DNA of 64,000 bases from Casuarius casuarius (GCA_003342895.1 PTFA01000304.1:572133-636132); one strand, 5' to 3'. Positions 37,573 through 50,879 are shown, counted from the stretch's first letter. Made by a program: numbers and translations. The notes: generated by a model from the letters alone, not told the origin.

Positions 37573-37986
37573 AGTTCCTTTATACCTGTAAGTGGCATAA
37601 AGAGGCCGTCACAGACCCAATATTAAGAAGCATAATTCTGCTTACACGGCTCCATTTACCCCAATTAATTAACTAGCAATGGTTTAGGTAAGGAATGGAA
37701 ATCAAAGTGTTCACGAACAGCTCTGTAATGCATGAGGTTGACAAAGACTCTTTAATCCATACTGCCCCATTAAAACCCCTTTGGAAACTGCAAACTTGTT
37801 TTCTCGTCCTTCAGGGTTGCATTCAGTGGATATTGTATCAGATTACTTTTCTTGCTCTGCATACAGATAATAAAGCATATTAAAATAAAACGTTTCCTCA
37901 AAAGCGTTTCCATTGTGTCTTAAGATACTACATAAAATGATTAACAGGGCTAGTTTTGCGACTATGCTGCCACGTTTTCTTTGCAG

Positions 37987-38020
37987 GTATTGACGGACAT
38001 CTATCGGAGCCAGCAGGAAG
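37987..38020 (+). CDS. Candidate exon B (34 bp) of unrecognised plus-strand gene
   Basis: This small segment has excellent splice signals on both sides: ACGTTTTCTTTGCAG before it and GAAG followed by GTGAGG after it. In phase with candidate exon A it reads VLTDIYRSQQE and leaves one base that completes a glycine codon with candidate exon C. Small exons with such strong sites are uncommon by chance, but no homologue is recognised and no transcript evidence is available here. Confidence 0.4.
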
Positions 38021-38506
38021 GTGAGGACGCGAGGCAAGCTTGCTGAATCACCCCCTCGCAGTGGATAATTCTCTTTATTTTGCGAGCACCGTTTCGAACA
38101 GCTGCCAGGAAGCCCACAAGATGTACTTTTTTTCAGCACTGCGAGTGTGGTCATTACTAGCACAGAAAAGGAAGACGCGCACGCACGGGCAGGCACCTTT
38201 CAGAAACACGTGCGTCCCACTGTGCCGCAGTGCCGAAATACCGCGTGTGAACCCACTCGCACAGCCACCCTTCACTGATCAGCTGCCACAGTATCCACAG
38301 ATGAACAGCACTTTCTGTTAAAATGGGCATTTTTGCTGTGTTGAACACCTGTGCAGCCATAGCACTGGAGAGCCTTTGCTGTAAAATACGGGCAGGTAAC
38401 AGCATCACCACTGGGCATCTTGTTCAGGCCTTAGTTTTCAGGCACTTCCAGAGAACTTTTTCAACTTTGAAAGACCAATTTCATCCGCTCTGACATGGTT
38501 TTGTAG

Positions 38507-38655
38507 GTGCCGGCATTCTGGTACCCTCTCCAATGCGGATGGGATATGAGGCTTTGCAAAGACAGCAATCAAGTCGCAGAGCTCTTCAGCGGTTCATGCA
38601 CACGGATGAGAGGAATAGCTCCTATAACGGGTACATGACCTCACTGCTACTTTAA
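38507..38655 (+). CDS. Candidate terminal coding exon C with stop, unrecognised gene
   Basis: After GACATGGTTTTGTAG the frame demanded by candidate exon B stays open for 48 codons. It begins AGILVPSPMRMGYEA, continues through an arginine- and glutamine-rich stretch (QRQQSSRRALQR) and ends NGYMTSLLL before TAA at 38653-38655. An AATAAA signal follows 57 bases later, giving a short, complete-looking 3' end. A hydrophilic tail with a short hydrophobic end is all that can be said about the product; I do not recognise the family. Together A, B and C could be the last three exons of a gene nested antisense in the G-alpha intron, or the end of a non-coding transcript whose open frame is accidental. 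Confidence 0.38.
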
Positions 38656-38711
38656 ACTAAAAAAAGTACACAGCTGGTTAAGTGCCAATATTAAATGGAA
38701 AGAAGCCCTAA

Positions 38712-38717
38712 AATAAA
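38712..38717 (+). promoter_or_regulatory. Candidate polyadenylation signal AATAAA
   Basis: A canonical AATAAA lies 57 bases after the stop codon of candidate exon C. A G/T-containing stretch (GGAGTGCTGGATG) lies just downstream, the usual arrangement of a cleavage site. The hexamer is common in AT-rich DNA, so the support is only its position. Confidence 0.35.
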
Positions 38718-41700
38718 AATGGCCGGAGTGCTGGATGCCAAGTGAGTATCCCGCCAGGCCAGCCCCAGCCCCAGCGTGATGCAATGTATAGAAGACAATC
38801 ACTACGCTTATGGTAGAAGAAAAGTATATATTCCTAGCAACACTTAGAGTGAACAATTCAGCACAGACCATAGTTATTTCTGTCACATAGGGAATATTAT
38901 TTATTGCAGTGTGATGCCACATATTTTGTCTTACCAAAATAAAGAAAAAAGGCTGTGTGTGCATGCAAAGAGATAAAAATGAATAAAATTAAAGCTTACA
39001 ATGCAATATCTCCAGACAGTCAAACACTAAATCCCCCAATTTCAATTCTGTTAGTGTAATCATTCTTTTCAGCAGAAGATGGTCAGCCTTAAGTCTCTTG
39101 ATTTCTTTAGTGATTACAATCTCCGTTATCATCTGAAATACTTCAGGCACATAACACTATAGATGGGAAATGTGGAAGGTACTTGCCTCTCAGACTGACC
39201 AAAAAAAAGATTTTTACCCAAAAAGATGTACGTTAGCAAGTAACAAACGGATGTCAGAAGTACAACAGCACATTAACCTAGAAACAGAAAAGGGGAAGGC
39301 CCAAATATGTACAACGTAGTGTTGTATAAAAAACAAGGTGATTTCTACAGAAGATGTTTCTACAAGCATTCACTGGAATTTTTATATGAATTAGCTACTT
39401 TTATTCTCATTCCCCCTTTTCAATCTGTCCATTCAACACGACTATGAAGGACACTCAAGTATATCCAGAGCTTTAAATACAGTAACAGAGCTTTCCATTT
39501 TCTCCAAGACGAGAATTGAAATAGCTTCTTTTTCCGTTCATCAGGACATACATTTTATTTTGTCAAAAACGTTTCTGCAGTCAAGCTTTACTAACACAAT
39601 ACTCAAGGAAACTTATTCCACTATAGAAATGCATGTGTAGAGATTCAAATTTAAGTGTAAAATGACCACAGAAATTCTTATAGATATATCTGATCAGGGC
39701 AAACACAAAATGCCACGTGACTCATCTGATCAGTACCAGTTAACAACAAGTACCTGCAAGGAGCTATTTGCTCTCAATCTATAGTTAAAAAATTATGTGA
39801 GTTAGGACCAAAAATTCAAAACGCATGTTCCATCATGGAATAGTTGCTCAACCACAACTATCAATTTCAGTTTGAAACCCAGTTCCCTACATTGATCAAG
39901 GAACGATACACGGAAGGCTTCCCATTTATTCTGAAGTGAGCTGCAACTTCGCTGCATTTTACTGGAAATTCTGCTTTTGCTTCACTCAAATCAAAAGTAT
40001 AAAGGACAACTCACAATTTTTCTTCTGTTTTTTTTTAATTCAATTAAATTCTTTTACCAGTGTGCTACGCAGCTCCTCCTTTTTCAGTTACTTAAGTCAT
40101 ATCTAAATGGCAATTTTCATCATACACTTTATTAAAAATCTAGATTTCAATAACAAGCTAGATTTGTGGAAAACATTTTAGATAAGTTTCATGTTTCCAC
40201 GTAAACAAACTCATTGGCAGAAAATTCCTACTCAAATCGCCAGAAAAAAATTTGGTGAAATTTGTCAAGTACTGTTAAGACTTTAAGAATTACATTCGTG
40301 CACTTATACCCCCAGACAGCATATGAATTTACTATGACTGTGCACGTAAACTGCACTTCTAGAGCACAGAGTAAATAAATATCAGAATGAGCAAATCTCA
40401 AAGTCTGTCCCTTAAAGTCACAGCCTCGTTCACCCAGAGGCAGGTGTAACCCAGCCTGTAACAAAGCAAGGTGCTGACAACTTTGGCTCCAATCCATCAA
40501 AGCACTTAAGCACATGTTTAATTTTAAGCACATGAGTAATTCTATCAACTTTAATAGGGCTACTCATGGTTTAAGTACTGTGATGGATGGGGGCCAGCAT
40601 GCTCAGGACCTTTAAGAATGCTGCATGGCCTATGTTATATGGGGAAAAAATGGCATTCTTCCACTTAACAATTAAGTTATAAAAGCTTTGGAAGCAAAAT
40701 TTACTGTAAGTTGAGCACAACTTTCCTTATGTAAACACAGAGATGCGAGTTATTCTGCAGTCTTTGAAGATAAGACATGATGCCAGCTCTCGCGTGCGCG
40801 AGGTGCACGTATCTGCAGCTCACCCTTCTGCTCCTCGACAGCTCCGCGTCAGGGCCACGCGTCACCTGGGCCCATCACTGGGCTGCAGAGCAGGGAATCA
40901 CAGTGCACGAGTCTCACATAGTAAAGACTGATCAATTAGCTACTAGTTAGACTTATCTGCTTAAATAAGATAGTACTAGATACAGTTGGAAAACATGAAT
41001 GTTATACCCTTTCAAACACGGTTCCAGTTGCCAGTGGTTTAACAGCTCAGTAACTCCTCTGTAACACCAGTTAGTGTGGATAGTCAAAGCCCTACATGTA
41101 ACTCTCTCATACACATATAATGTGTGGCAAATTCAGATGCTTTTAAGTAAAAATTAGGTTTCCTTAAACTTAATGGATATACAGTCAAGGTTAAGGATGT
41201 TAAAAACCCACCTGCACTGCAGATGTCTAGCGAGGGCAGTCTCTCTGCAACAGGGGTGGCTTAGCTGATCTCTAACTGGTCACTAGAAAACTTGGGAACT
41301 TGCGCTGTTTGAGTATGTCTCCAAAAATTGTTATCATGTTATACAGAACAGTTTTCTAAAGAAGGAAGGGAATACAGAAATCTAAAATACACTCTACAGC
41401 CATTTTCCAGGAGGTCGAATCAGTCTCACTCACTAAACAATAAAACACAAGAAGAGTCTAGTTTTCTCCCTACACTCATAACTTAAGTCAGAAAAGCTTC
41501 ACAAAATTTTCACGAATAAAGCCATATTGTCCCAAATGTACAGTGAATTTTAACAGCTTCTAGCATAGTATCGAATTATATCTGCTCCCAAATAAACAAT
41601 TGAGGGGAAGTCAATTATATGATCCCTGCACACTGGGATCAACTCTTTTTTTCCTCAAAAAGGTGAAGTTACAGTTTCTGTGTGCTTACTATCAAGTCCC

Positions 41701-43489
41701 AAGCAAATAAATGCTGAAGGGAAACATATGGCTAAATGGGAAGCAAATCTCTTTTGCCAAACATTTTGAGGTTTCCAAACTTATTCTCTTTTTAGAGTGG
41801 AATAAAATTGAAGCTGATTATTTGCCTTTCCTTCCCCCATCGCATCATATAAATATACCTTATGGTATAAAAATAAAGCAGCTACACAAACTGTACTATT
41901 TTTCTTGCAGTGTAAGTTAGTGTGGCTCAAAACTCCTTTTCAGGAGCAGGAAAAATGAAGACCACTACTTGTGGGGCTGCCTTGATTTCAACACCTTCTC
42001 ATATCCCTAAATTACAATTTCTTCCCTTCCTGATTGCTACCTCTCAAAATTCGGCACAGTATATACTTTTTTGCTCTATTTCTAATGAAATACAAAATTA
42101 ACATGCCTATTTCTTTCCTTGATTTGTCAACAAGTATGATTGAAAGCAACTACGTGTTCAGGTTTGGTTATTTTTTCTACTTGCTCGTGAACATGTAGGA
42201 AAGAGAACACAAAAATAAATAGCTTTTGTGTAATTTTATTTTCCAAGATATCTTCAGCAGAGGAGTGCAATACTACTACTTATTAGATAGAATTTAGAGA
42301 AAACAAAGTACAATATCAGGGGACTTAAATACAATTAAAAAAAAGAGAGAGAATGCTTTGAATCTAAGTAACTCTAGAGTCTCTAATTTTTGCCAGAACT
42401 CTCAGCTTATTAAAAGTGTCTTCAACACATTTTGTAGTTACTGCTGTAATGATTTTAATAATTACTCTAACAGCTCCTAGCTTAAAAAGCTTTTTAAGTT
42501 ATCACAATAGAGTTGTCTCATGATTATTTTTGTACAATAAAGGAGTTTAACTGTATCTAGTACTAATTTCACTTGTAGGCCAGCAGTATAAACATCACAG
42601 CAGCCCTGCCTGATAGTACAATACTCACTATCTCTGCAGATAGGGAGTAGAGGCAAAGACACTATGTCTCCAAAAGGCAATTCCGAAGAACTATGATAAA
42701 AGTTGACTTTTCTCCAAAAAACATTGAGGGAGTCAAAGTATCACACTAGGCTCCTCTACGTCAGATGCCACCACCACCCTCTCACCCCCCTAAAAAGGAA
42801 AGGAAAAAGTAGACGGCATTATTCTGCTCTGAATTAATTCCTCGTCATCACAGACTCCGAGCTATGGTCTTCTTTATTTCAGGTTAATATTTCCAACGCT
42901 TTTGAGGCACCCTCCTGACTTTAAAATGAGAAATCATACTTGATCTTGCAAAAACCGCTTTTCCTGCTCTCCCAGCAACAGACTGATTCATCGGGGCGCT
43001 CTTACTCTAGATTCAAACACAGACACAGTTTGATCCTATTCCCAACTGGAGTTCGCAGCCATTTCTTCTTTATTCAAGACGCTTTAAAACAATTCTTGCA
43101 AAGCCCCAATTATTGACAACGTAATTCTCCCTGACCTCTCCCCCAAGTGCCAGCGAGCAGGTGACCGGTAACGCAGCCAGGCTGCTAACCTGGGCTGGGA
43201 GCAAAGCACCAAGCCCCTTCACCCCGCCACAGCCAGCATCGTTCTTACAGCTCAGTCGCACGTTTATACGGGATGGACTGGGTAATGCCACACTGATGCA
43301 AATTCTTCTTCATTTCTATATAGTACGGAGCAACTATATCATGACATGATGAGACAGCACTGAAAAACCTGGTATATTTCCATTAAAGAAATGTAGCACA
43401 AAAATTGAAAGTCCTGTACTCAGAGCTACAGGTCACCGGGCTGCATTGCTCTTTATACAGCATCTCCCGCATCCCTAAGGCTAGGGTTG

Positions 43490-43640
43490 TGTTTTTCCAG
43501 AGAGGAGCCGGTGCCGAGCCTCAAGGGCTGCTCATGGGCTGCCACCCTCACGGCCCCTGCGCTCAGGCACGTGGCGACCCGGGGCTGAACGAGCCTCGTG
43601 ATGGGGGACCTCGCGGGCAGCCGGGAAAACCTTGTGCAGG
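43490..43640. promoter_or_regulatory. GC-rich patch in upstream intron
   Basis: This stretch contains GAGCCGGTGCCGAGCC and CGTGGCGACCCGGGG. Frames are open on several frames and both strands, as GC content predicts. No transcription unit or repeat family could be assigned. Confidence 0.25.
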
Positions 43641-44016
43641 TCCGCCCACGCTCTGGAAGAGATTTCAACAGCAAAAAGTTAGATGGTCTAACTCAACACC
43701 TGATTTTTCTTGCCTTAAGAGAGGTCCCTCCGCTGAGCGAAACTCAGCCTCTGCAGGTAGTAAGGGTGACGCCTAAGCTGTCCCTGCGCCTCCACCAACC
43801 ATCACCGGCGGGATGCTTTTCGCCATGTAAAAGAGAAGACTTTACCCTGCGGATTAGCACGCTCCAGTCCCGACGTCCTGAGCTACAACCAAGTTGGCTC
43901 AGTTATAGCTAACGGTGGTTAATATAGTTAAGGATGCCTTCAGCATAAGAGCAAAAGTTACAGTTTAGATCCGTTAAGTGAACAACCAAAACACTCATGT
44001 CTTCGACACGACTCAC

Positions 44017-44072
44017 CGGAAACTTTGCAATTATTAGTCTTAAACGAAGAAGTCAAGCCAGCATGTTCTCTC
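44017..44072 (-). CDS. Candidate 56-bp exon, unrecognised
   Basis: On the minus strand a good acceptor (TGCCTTTTACATCAG) precedes 56 bases and then a strong donor (TTCCG followed by GTGAGT). Only one of the three frames is open. It reads REHAGLTSSFKTNNCKVS with one flanking base at each end, so the exon could be included or skipped only with a frame change. The phases do not allow direct splicing to G-alpha exon 4, which needs two preceding bases. It may belong to a non-coding or alternative upstream transcript, or be a chance pseudo-exon. Confidence 0.22.
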
Positions 44073-46757
44073 CTGATGTAAAAGGCAGCAAGCTTTAAAA
44101 TCCAATTCCTGGCATTTTAAAATCTCCTGTTGCTACAAATGACATCTAAGTCTACGGAAACTGTAAAATTACAGGAGGAAAAGTTTCCATTTCAACTTAG
44201 TTGTGCATTTGCCAGCATTTTTGGACAGTCTGTTTCGCCTTCGCCTGAAGAAGTTTTCCTTGTTTGTGTTATTCCCTCACAAAGTAATAGGAGTGAAAAA
44301 TCAGTTAAAACAGGAAATTATGATCTTCAGAGAGACAGTCTGTAAGTATATCCCAATTCAGATTTAAACTCATTCAAAACTAAATTAAAATTGTTGCTGT
44401 CAGCACACTTTCTTCAGATGCTCAGTAAAGCTTCAATGTATTTAAATAAAGATACCCTGATAGAGTTGTACTAGCTAAGGCGTCTCTTTTAACAGCTCAA
44501 TATCTAACACAGAAATTGTTTAATTACAATTAAGTTTCCATATAGAAGAGATCAACCATGCTGAATTTCAAAGCCAGTAGTGGAGAAATTAAGTCAAAAA
44601 TGCAAAGAATCAAATCTGTGCACAAAGAAATCCCCCCAAAGCAATTGCCTACCAAAATGGAGTTTGTCTCAAAGACTACAATGTACTGATAAAAAGGCCA
44701 TACTGTGTTCATGTAGTACCTCTGATGGTCTGTCTTTGGGTTTTTTATGTTTTTTTTTCTTTTCTTTTCTTTTTTTTTTTTTTAATTTCTGCAGAGGTTA
44801 TGTAAGTGCCTTTACAAAGTATTTCCCATGTTCATGCTTTAAGAAAAAAAATATTTTTGCAATGCTTATTTGTATATGCAATTGTAGCCAAAACTAAAGG
44901 ACAGTAAATCCAAATGGAAGCGACACTTTGCCAACTTCAGTTAAGCAGAAGAGACCCAGGAAAAAAAATTCAACGCAACATACTACTCAGTATTAATACC
45001 ATAACTACCTCATTTTGCAATCACCAGTATAAACAGTGTACTTAAATGGGTTAAAGCAACACTTAAGCTGTTTTAATTGCTCCTGCTCACTCCTCCCCAC
45101 NGGGAAGAAACAGTGGAGAACTGCCACGGGCTGCTGCCACGTGAAGACCCTCATCATGGCATCCGAGCATCTCCGGGTTAGAGATAAGTAACTTTGCTAA
45201 TACATTATTTACAGAATAGATGTACAAGAAAAGCAGGAGGTGGTAAAATTTTTGGATTGTAACCTACTTTCAGAGCATTNTGCACCTCTCTTGTAGCAGT
45301 CCTTTACTTTAATAAATAATCAATACGGAAAAGCCCATTTGTAATTCAAAGAGAGCAGCCAGTCCGAGCTGCACTTGGCTATGCCGCGCTGAACAGATTC
45401 CAGCGGAATCCCCTTAGCTGCTACTACGCTTTTATGCAACTCAGTCCAATTCCGCATTTTCAGTCACTTCTAGCCTGATCTTCAGGAGAATAAAATGCCC
45501 TAACCTAGAACAAGCCGAGAAGACTTGCTCTTTAAGAAAATCCCACACCCCAAATCCACAATCCCAGCCAACCCCCCTCCAAAGACCGAACAAAAAACTG
45601 ATCAAATCAGTCCTCCACCTGGCGTTTGTAAGGTTATACTCCATTTTCTAGCCGCACTGCTAGGCATTGTTGAAGACTGCATAGAAAATCAAGTATGTAA
45701 ATAGTTCCTGACAGTAGCATAAATGTTTTTTTTCCCTAACACAATACAGTATTTTTAATGAGCAGATATACTGAGAGATATGGCTCAGAGTCCAACACGT
45801 ATCAGGCTGTAACTGCCTTTAAAGTCTCAGGCTGACTTCTATGGTTATATTTAGANGTGATAAGAAAACGTCTTGTGTATTTTCCATTTATTACAGTTTT
45901 GCACTACCAGAAGTGAAGACGATATAAGGCAAATATTTGGAAATAAACATCGAATATTACCAGGCAACAACAACAAAAATACCCTTGCTTCCTTCCACGC
46001 ACAGACACAGTCATCGGCGTGTTAAATCCACGAGTGAAATTCTTCAGCCAGGGTCAGGCAGCTTTGTTTCGGGCAACAGGCTCCATCAGCCTGCTTTTTC
46101 TTCCTGCCTGACTTTAGAAGGCCCTATCAACTAAGGGATACCAAAAAANATCTATTTTATTTCTGGCAATCCATGGCTCTGTTTACAGAAAGGTTTGNGA
46201 CAATTTATTTGAAAAACGTGCAAGCTTCTCTATGGCTGCTTCTGAAATAAATTTGCTCTGGATCAGTCAATCTACTTCAAATTGTACTGGGAGTTAAATG
46301 ATGAAGTTTTCAAGTAAACAAATCCCACACATTTAACAAAACAGGAAAATCTTCCTTCATTTTACAGGGGGGTTGTACAAATGAACCTCAAAACACAATA
46401 CACGTTTCTCTTACCTAAATTCTGTATTTCCCATTATGCCCATTCATTTGAAGTGTGTAGTAAGAGAACAATACTTTCACGATTCAATTTTACAGTTCCT
46501 TAACTGTGTCACAGCAAACTATTTTTAGTTACAAAAGCTTAAGTGAGCTTAAGATTGCAGCAGACACAGAGTATGCAGCTATGTTTTTTAGGCATGCGGT
46601 TAGGAGCAACTTCTAAACTCCTAAGTTAGCCCTAAACAGATGGATAGAAACCGAAAAAAAATCTCTCTTCTCAAATTAAACTCTTGCTTTATAAGCCTTA
46701 CAAAACCTATGTCTGTGTCAGGCATTTGAATCTTACAAAATAACACCTCTTAAGCAA

Positions 46758-46774
46758 TTTTTTTTTTTTTTTTT
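46758..46774 (-). repeat. Poly-T tract (17 T)
   Basis: An uninterrupted T run. On the minus strand it is a poly-A run without a recognisable retroposon body. Confidence 0.85.
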
Positions 46775-48819
46775 AAAGTTGGCAAACCATCGTTTTCCCA
46801 CACAAATTTCCCTTTATGCAGATTACTTCCCAGCAAACATCAAGTTGAGTCTTCACTCCTTGTGGAGTTATTTATATTCCANCTGAGTGCAAAATAGATA
46901 CAGAATATCATTAACCTGATTCACTGGCTTCTTATTCCCCTCTTAGTGCGAATTTAAGCCTGAATGTATCAGGTATAGAACTAGGGAAGACTCGAAAAAT
47001 TGCTCAAGTTAACAAACAAGTTGTTGAAAGCAAAGACCACCAAAACGCAGGGTTTCCTCCCTTTAAAACGTTGTCATTAAAAGAAAAGCAGCCCTAGGTT
47101 AAGTCAAAGTCTCCCCGCGTGAGCACGCGTGAGGACCGAGCAGCAGCTCAGGGAGCTCTGGAGCTTCTGGTTTGGAAAGGGGGAACCTGGAAGAGCCGGC
47201 AGCGAGCTGCCAAGCCTGAAAGCCTCCTACGTCGAGCAATTCACCACGAGCCTGGATTTCCAGGGAGCCCTACAATTAGTTTCATGANGGTTCATCTAAC
47301 CCAACATGTTTCGGACAAACATTGTGGATCCAAATTGTCCCCCTCTCGTGAAATATGATTTAACTGGGAAATTTCCACACGGCTCTCGCTGAGAAGCCCA
47401 GAAGTCGCAATGGATGCGGTGAAGAAACTTTCACTTCATTGCACGCAACATCTACATAAATTTGGACACAACTAGTAAGAGGAATGACCGAGTTTAAAAT
47501 TGGAAATTAATTATACCTGAATAAGCACATTTATTACCATTTCCCCTGATAAAAGGGAAGTTATACTGCGGTAATATAAGTCAAACTATGACAACGGCAC
47601 AATTATCATGTCTTGGCCCTGACCTGACATTTCTAAATGGTAACAGAAAAATAAAAGTTACAGCTCATACTGACAGTATATAATAAATTAGAACACTAGG
47701 ACAACACAGAAATGTGAGAAATAGTTTGCTGACACTTAGCACATTAGTTAGTACATATAGCACTCCACTCTAGTTTGTCCAATTAGTTTCAAAACATATG
47801 GCCCTGTAAATATTAATAATACTGTTTAAATGAGAAATTTTTACACAGCTGAAGAAAATCTCAAGAGAGTGTGTATACTCCTAGAAGTTATCGCATAGCA
47901 AATTATTTAACCAGTATTACTTGGACACAATTATTGATCCAACTAGCTGCTGCTTTGGCTGTAAAAAATGATATATCAAAAGCAAACCTGGAGATAACTT
48001 GGCCCTGTCTGAACATGATGGACCCCAGCAGCAGTCCAGCTAATGCTAAGGCATTGGCCAGGCAGGGCACCTGATCTGCAAGATTTGCAGTCTATTCATG
48101 GACAATAAAATAAAGAATTAGAAAAGGAAAAAGAAGAGACTTTAAAGGATAAAGAGAACTTTTTAGATTATTCAAGTATTAGTCTTTTTACTTCACATTA
48201 AAGGGGAAGAGAAAGAGGAAAACATANTGAATGTGATCTGACTTCAGAAGTTGTTATAAATCTGTTTCCTACAGCTCCTGAAGTGCTAGAAACTACCAAC
48301 AGACCTGGCCAGNAATCACTGTGAGCTTGTCCTTTTTCTTCTACTTTCCCCCCTAATCCTCTACAAGGAGGCACTCCTGAGACCTGACACGGGGCTGCAG
48401 CAGCCATGGGTCCAACTCGGCCCGGCGGGCCTTCTTAGAAATTCGCTTCCTAGAAATATCACTAGACTGGGATGTTTTTGCCACTCCATTACGGGAAACC
48501 TCTGCTTAGTACCATGAATTGAAGTTCCTTAAAATAATTAAAAATAATTTGGGGCAACAATCACTATCTATCAAATTCTATAATATATTACTGATAGCTC
48601 TATAAAAAGGACCATTTCCTTTATTTAAGCAAGAGAACCTGCTTCTCAGCCAAGCGGTAAAACACAAGATGGGGTGAAGAGAGAGAGAGAAAGTGAACAA
48701 GAAGGACAAATACAGTATGTCCCTTCCCCCACTCTGTTTATTTTAAAGAAAGGACCAGCTTTAGTTAAGAGCTAAAGCGTTCTCCTTTGGTTTGTACTTT
48801 TATATATATGATGATGGTC

Positions 48820-49060
48820 CACGAGCAGCTCGCCGTGCATCGCCAGCCTTCGGGAGGACCCCGACACTGCAACGTGGCATCCCACCCGCAGCAGAGCCGC
48901 GCCACCATCGCACTGCCACGAAATAGCAGCTCTCGGACCTGCCGTGCTCTCCCGATCTGCCCTCGAGCCGGAAAGCCAGGTCCGCGGGAGGCTGCGTAGC
49001 ACGGGGAGCTGGCGCTGCCGGCAGCCGCTCGGACACCGTGCCCCTTCCCGATACGCTCCT
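48820..49060. promoter_or_regulatory. GC- and CpG-rich patch in upstream intron
   Basis: The stretch includes CCGCGCCACCATCGC and GCTGGCGCTGCCGGC. Three overlapping minus-strand frames longer than 100 codons occur here, none recognisable, which points to composition rather than coding. It may be a regulatory element. Confidence 0.27.
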
Positions 49061-49608
49061 GCCCGCTGTGATGAGAAAGGATGAATATACTCCGCTGTAG
49101 GAGCCACAAACAAGCAAAAAGCACTGCACATCCTTCTGAAACCTTCAATTTGTATGTAATTCAAACCTCCCTTTCTCCAGAAAAAAATTTAACAGTAAGA
49201 GAGGCCAAGCTTCTTCCCACAACGTACACATGTATATTTCCAACACACACAAGCAATATGCAGAAATGCATAATATAATAAGCATAACTGGCTATTACAA
49301 TAATCAAAGAACCTTCTTTTGAGACCATTGAAAATGCCAGTAGCGAAAGTTCTACCTGAAAACCAGATAACAAGACAGCTCTGCCTAAAGCGTGAGGATA
49401 TTCACTGGCATCTCCTTAAATACTTGCACGCCGAGACTGAGCGCAGCTTCTCAGGAGCTCAGACCTCATACGGAGCACAACGCAACCGACTGCATCCCCT
49501 TTCTGCACCAAATACGTTGATGAAATGTTTAAGTTATGTACTTCAGAAGGTAATGTATAGTTGGCGCCGAAGCAAAAAAGCCACATTTCTCTAAAAACGC
49601 AAATCCTG

Positions 49609-49647
49609 TAAACCTAGTCATAAACATTTTTATGACTAGCTTGTTTA
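49609..49647. repeat. Hairpin with 11-bp perfect stem and 4-base loop
   Basis: CTAGTCATAAA and its exact complement TTTATGACTAG enclose CATT. Outside a 3-base bulge a further five pairs (TAAAC with GTTTA) extend the stem. At 39 bases it is too short for an ordinary microRNA precursor. Confidence 0.8.
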
Positions 49648-50314
49648 AAGCGCTGCACTGACATTGGCTAGTCAATCCTCAACCTTTCCTAAGGGGGAGA
49701 TTAAGTATTAAAGTACATCCGAGGCGTGGCGTCCTACCGCTCACCCATTAGCGGCAGCTACGCTTACATAATTAGGACAAATTCTCCCATCAGCTCCATC
49801 ACCCTACCGAGCAGCCATGTGCGCCAATACTGAATTTTACCAAGTGACTCCGAGGGAGAAATCCCAAAGGACAACTTATAATTCGAGCTGTGTAACTACA
49901 CAACGAGTCACTAAGGGGAGAAAATTAAAATAGTCGTTTTTATCCTGCACGATCATAATCGGGCGGTGTGTAGGGTACCAAGGCAGCGAAAGCACTCTAA
50001 CACCGTGGCTCGGAGACTACGCAAAGTATTTATCTGACCTAACCGTGCATTTGTTATTACTCCATTAACGCTAGAGAAAAGGGGGCAGGGGGACTAAGTC
50101 AACTGGGTAATAATCTTGCCTCAGGCAGTTAACACTCACAGCCAGCATTAATATGCAGGAAACGTCCCAAGTCTCAGTCATTAATGATTAAGTATCACCA
50201 CACCCTCGAGTCTTTCACTGCGTGGCTGTACTGACATCGTGAGAGCCAAACTTCAAACGTAATTGCTCGCTGGTTTAAAGATGATCTCAGAATTGAGGGA
50301 CACTGGTTACAACA

Positions 50315-50383
50315 GCATATATATATATGTATGTATGTGTGTGTGCGTGTGTGTATACACGCACACACACACATATATATATA
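50315..50383. repeat. 69-bp unbroken alternating purine-pyrimidine tract
   Basis: The tract passes from (AT)n through ATGT units and (GT)n to a central TATAC, then (CA)n and back to (AT)n, giving a nearly self-complementary structure. Every base alternates purine and pyrimidine, the classic requirement for left-handed DNA, and the two arms could also form a cruciform. It is a compound microsatellite. Confidence 0.9.
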
Positions 50384-50879
50384 AAAATAAAATCCACCTT
50401 TGTGCCAAGGCAACAGACAACTGAAATCTAAAAGCTGCAGTCTCACCAGCTGCCAATTCCTCAACACTTTGAGGACATAGTAGGATGTTTTTTAATATAA
50501 GCAAGCATCTTCTGGAAGATTAACTAAGAAACATATTTCTGAAGTTAAAGAATTTAAACCTCAGACTAAGAGTGACTCCCTGGATTTAATGAGCAATCCT
50601 TTATTCCTTTATCTCACGTAATATCTTACATCCACTAAACAGCTTTCCAAAATATTTACAGCTGCACTCCCAGGCTTACACAACCCAGCTTTTAGTGCTT
50701 TCAGCGAACAAAACCCACATGCACATCACTTCAGGAGTCAATTCACCAAGGTGCTGATCAAAACCAGCAACACTCGGCATCTCGCAAGAATCCTGTGTCA
50801 AAAGCCAGTGACGACTGGGCCACACACATCTTTACTTACAGAATAAGTCTTTTAAAACATGAGTTAGGGCAGGTCCAAA

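Noticed and set aside
44733..44812. Long T-rich tract ending in CTGCAG followed by AGGTTAT and GTAAGTG, a possible 7-base microexon
   Set aside because: Such arrangements arise easily beside T-rich runs, and a 7-base exon cannot be supported from sequence alone.
48765..49164. Overlapping minus-strand frames of 109-130 codons
   Set aside because: Three frames are open together across a GC-rich patch, which reflects composition rather than coding selection.
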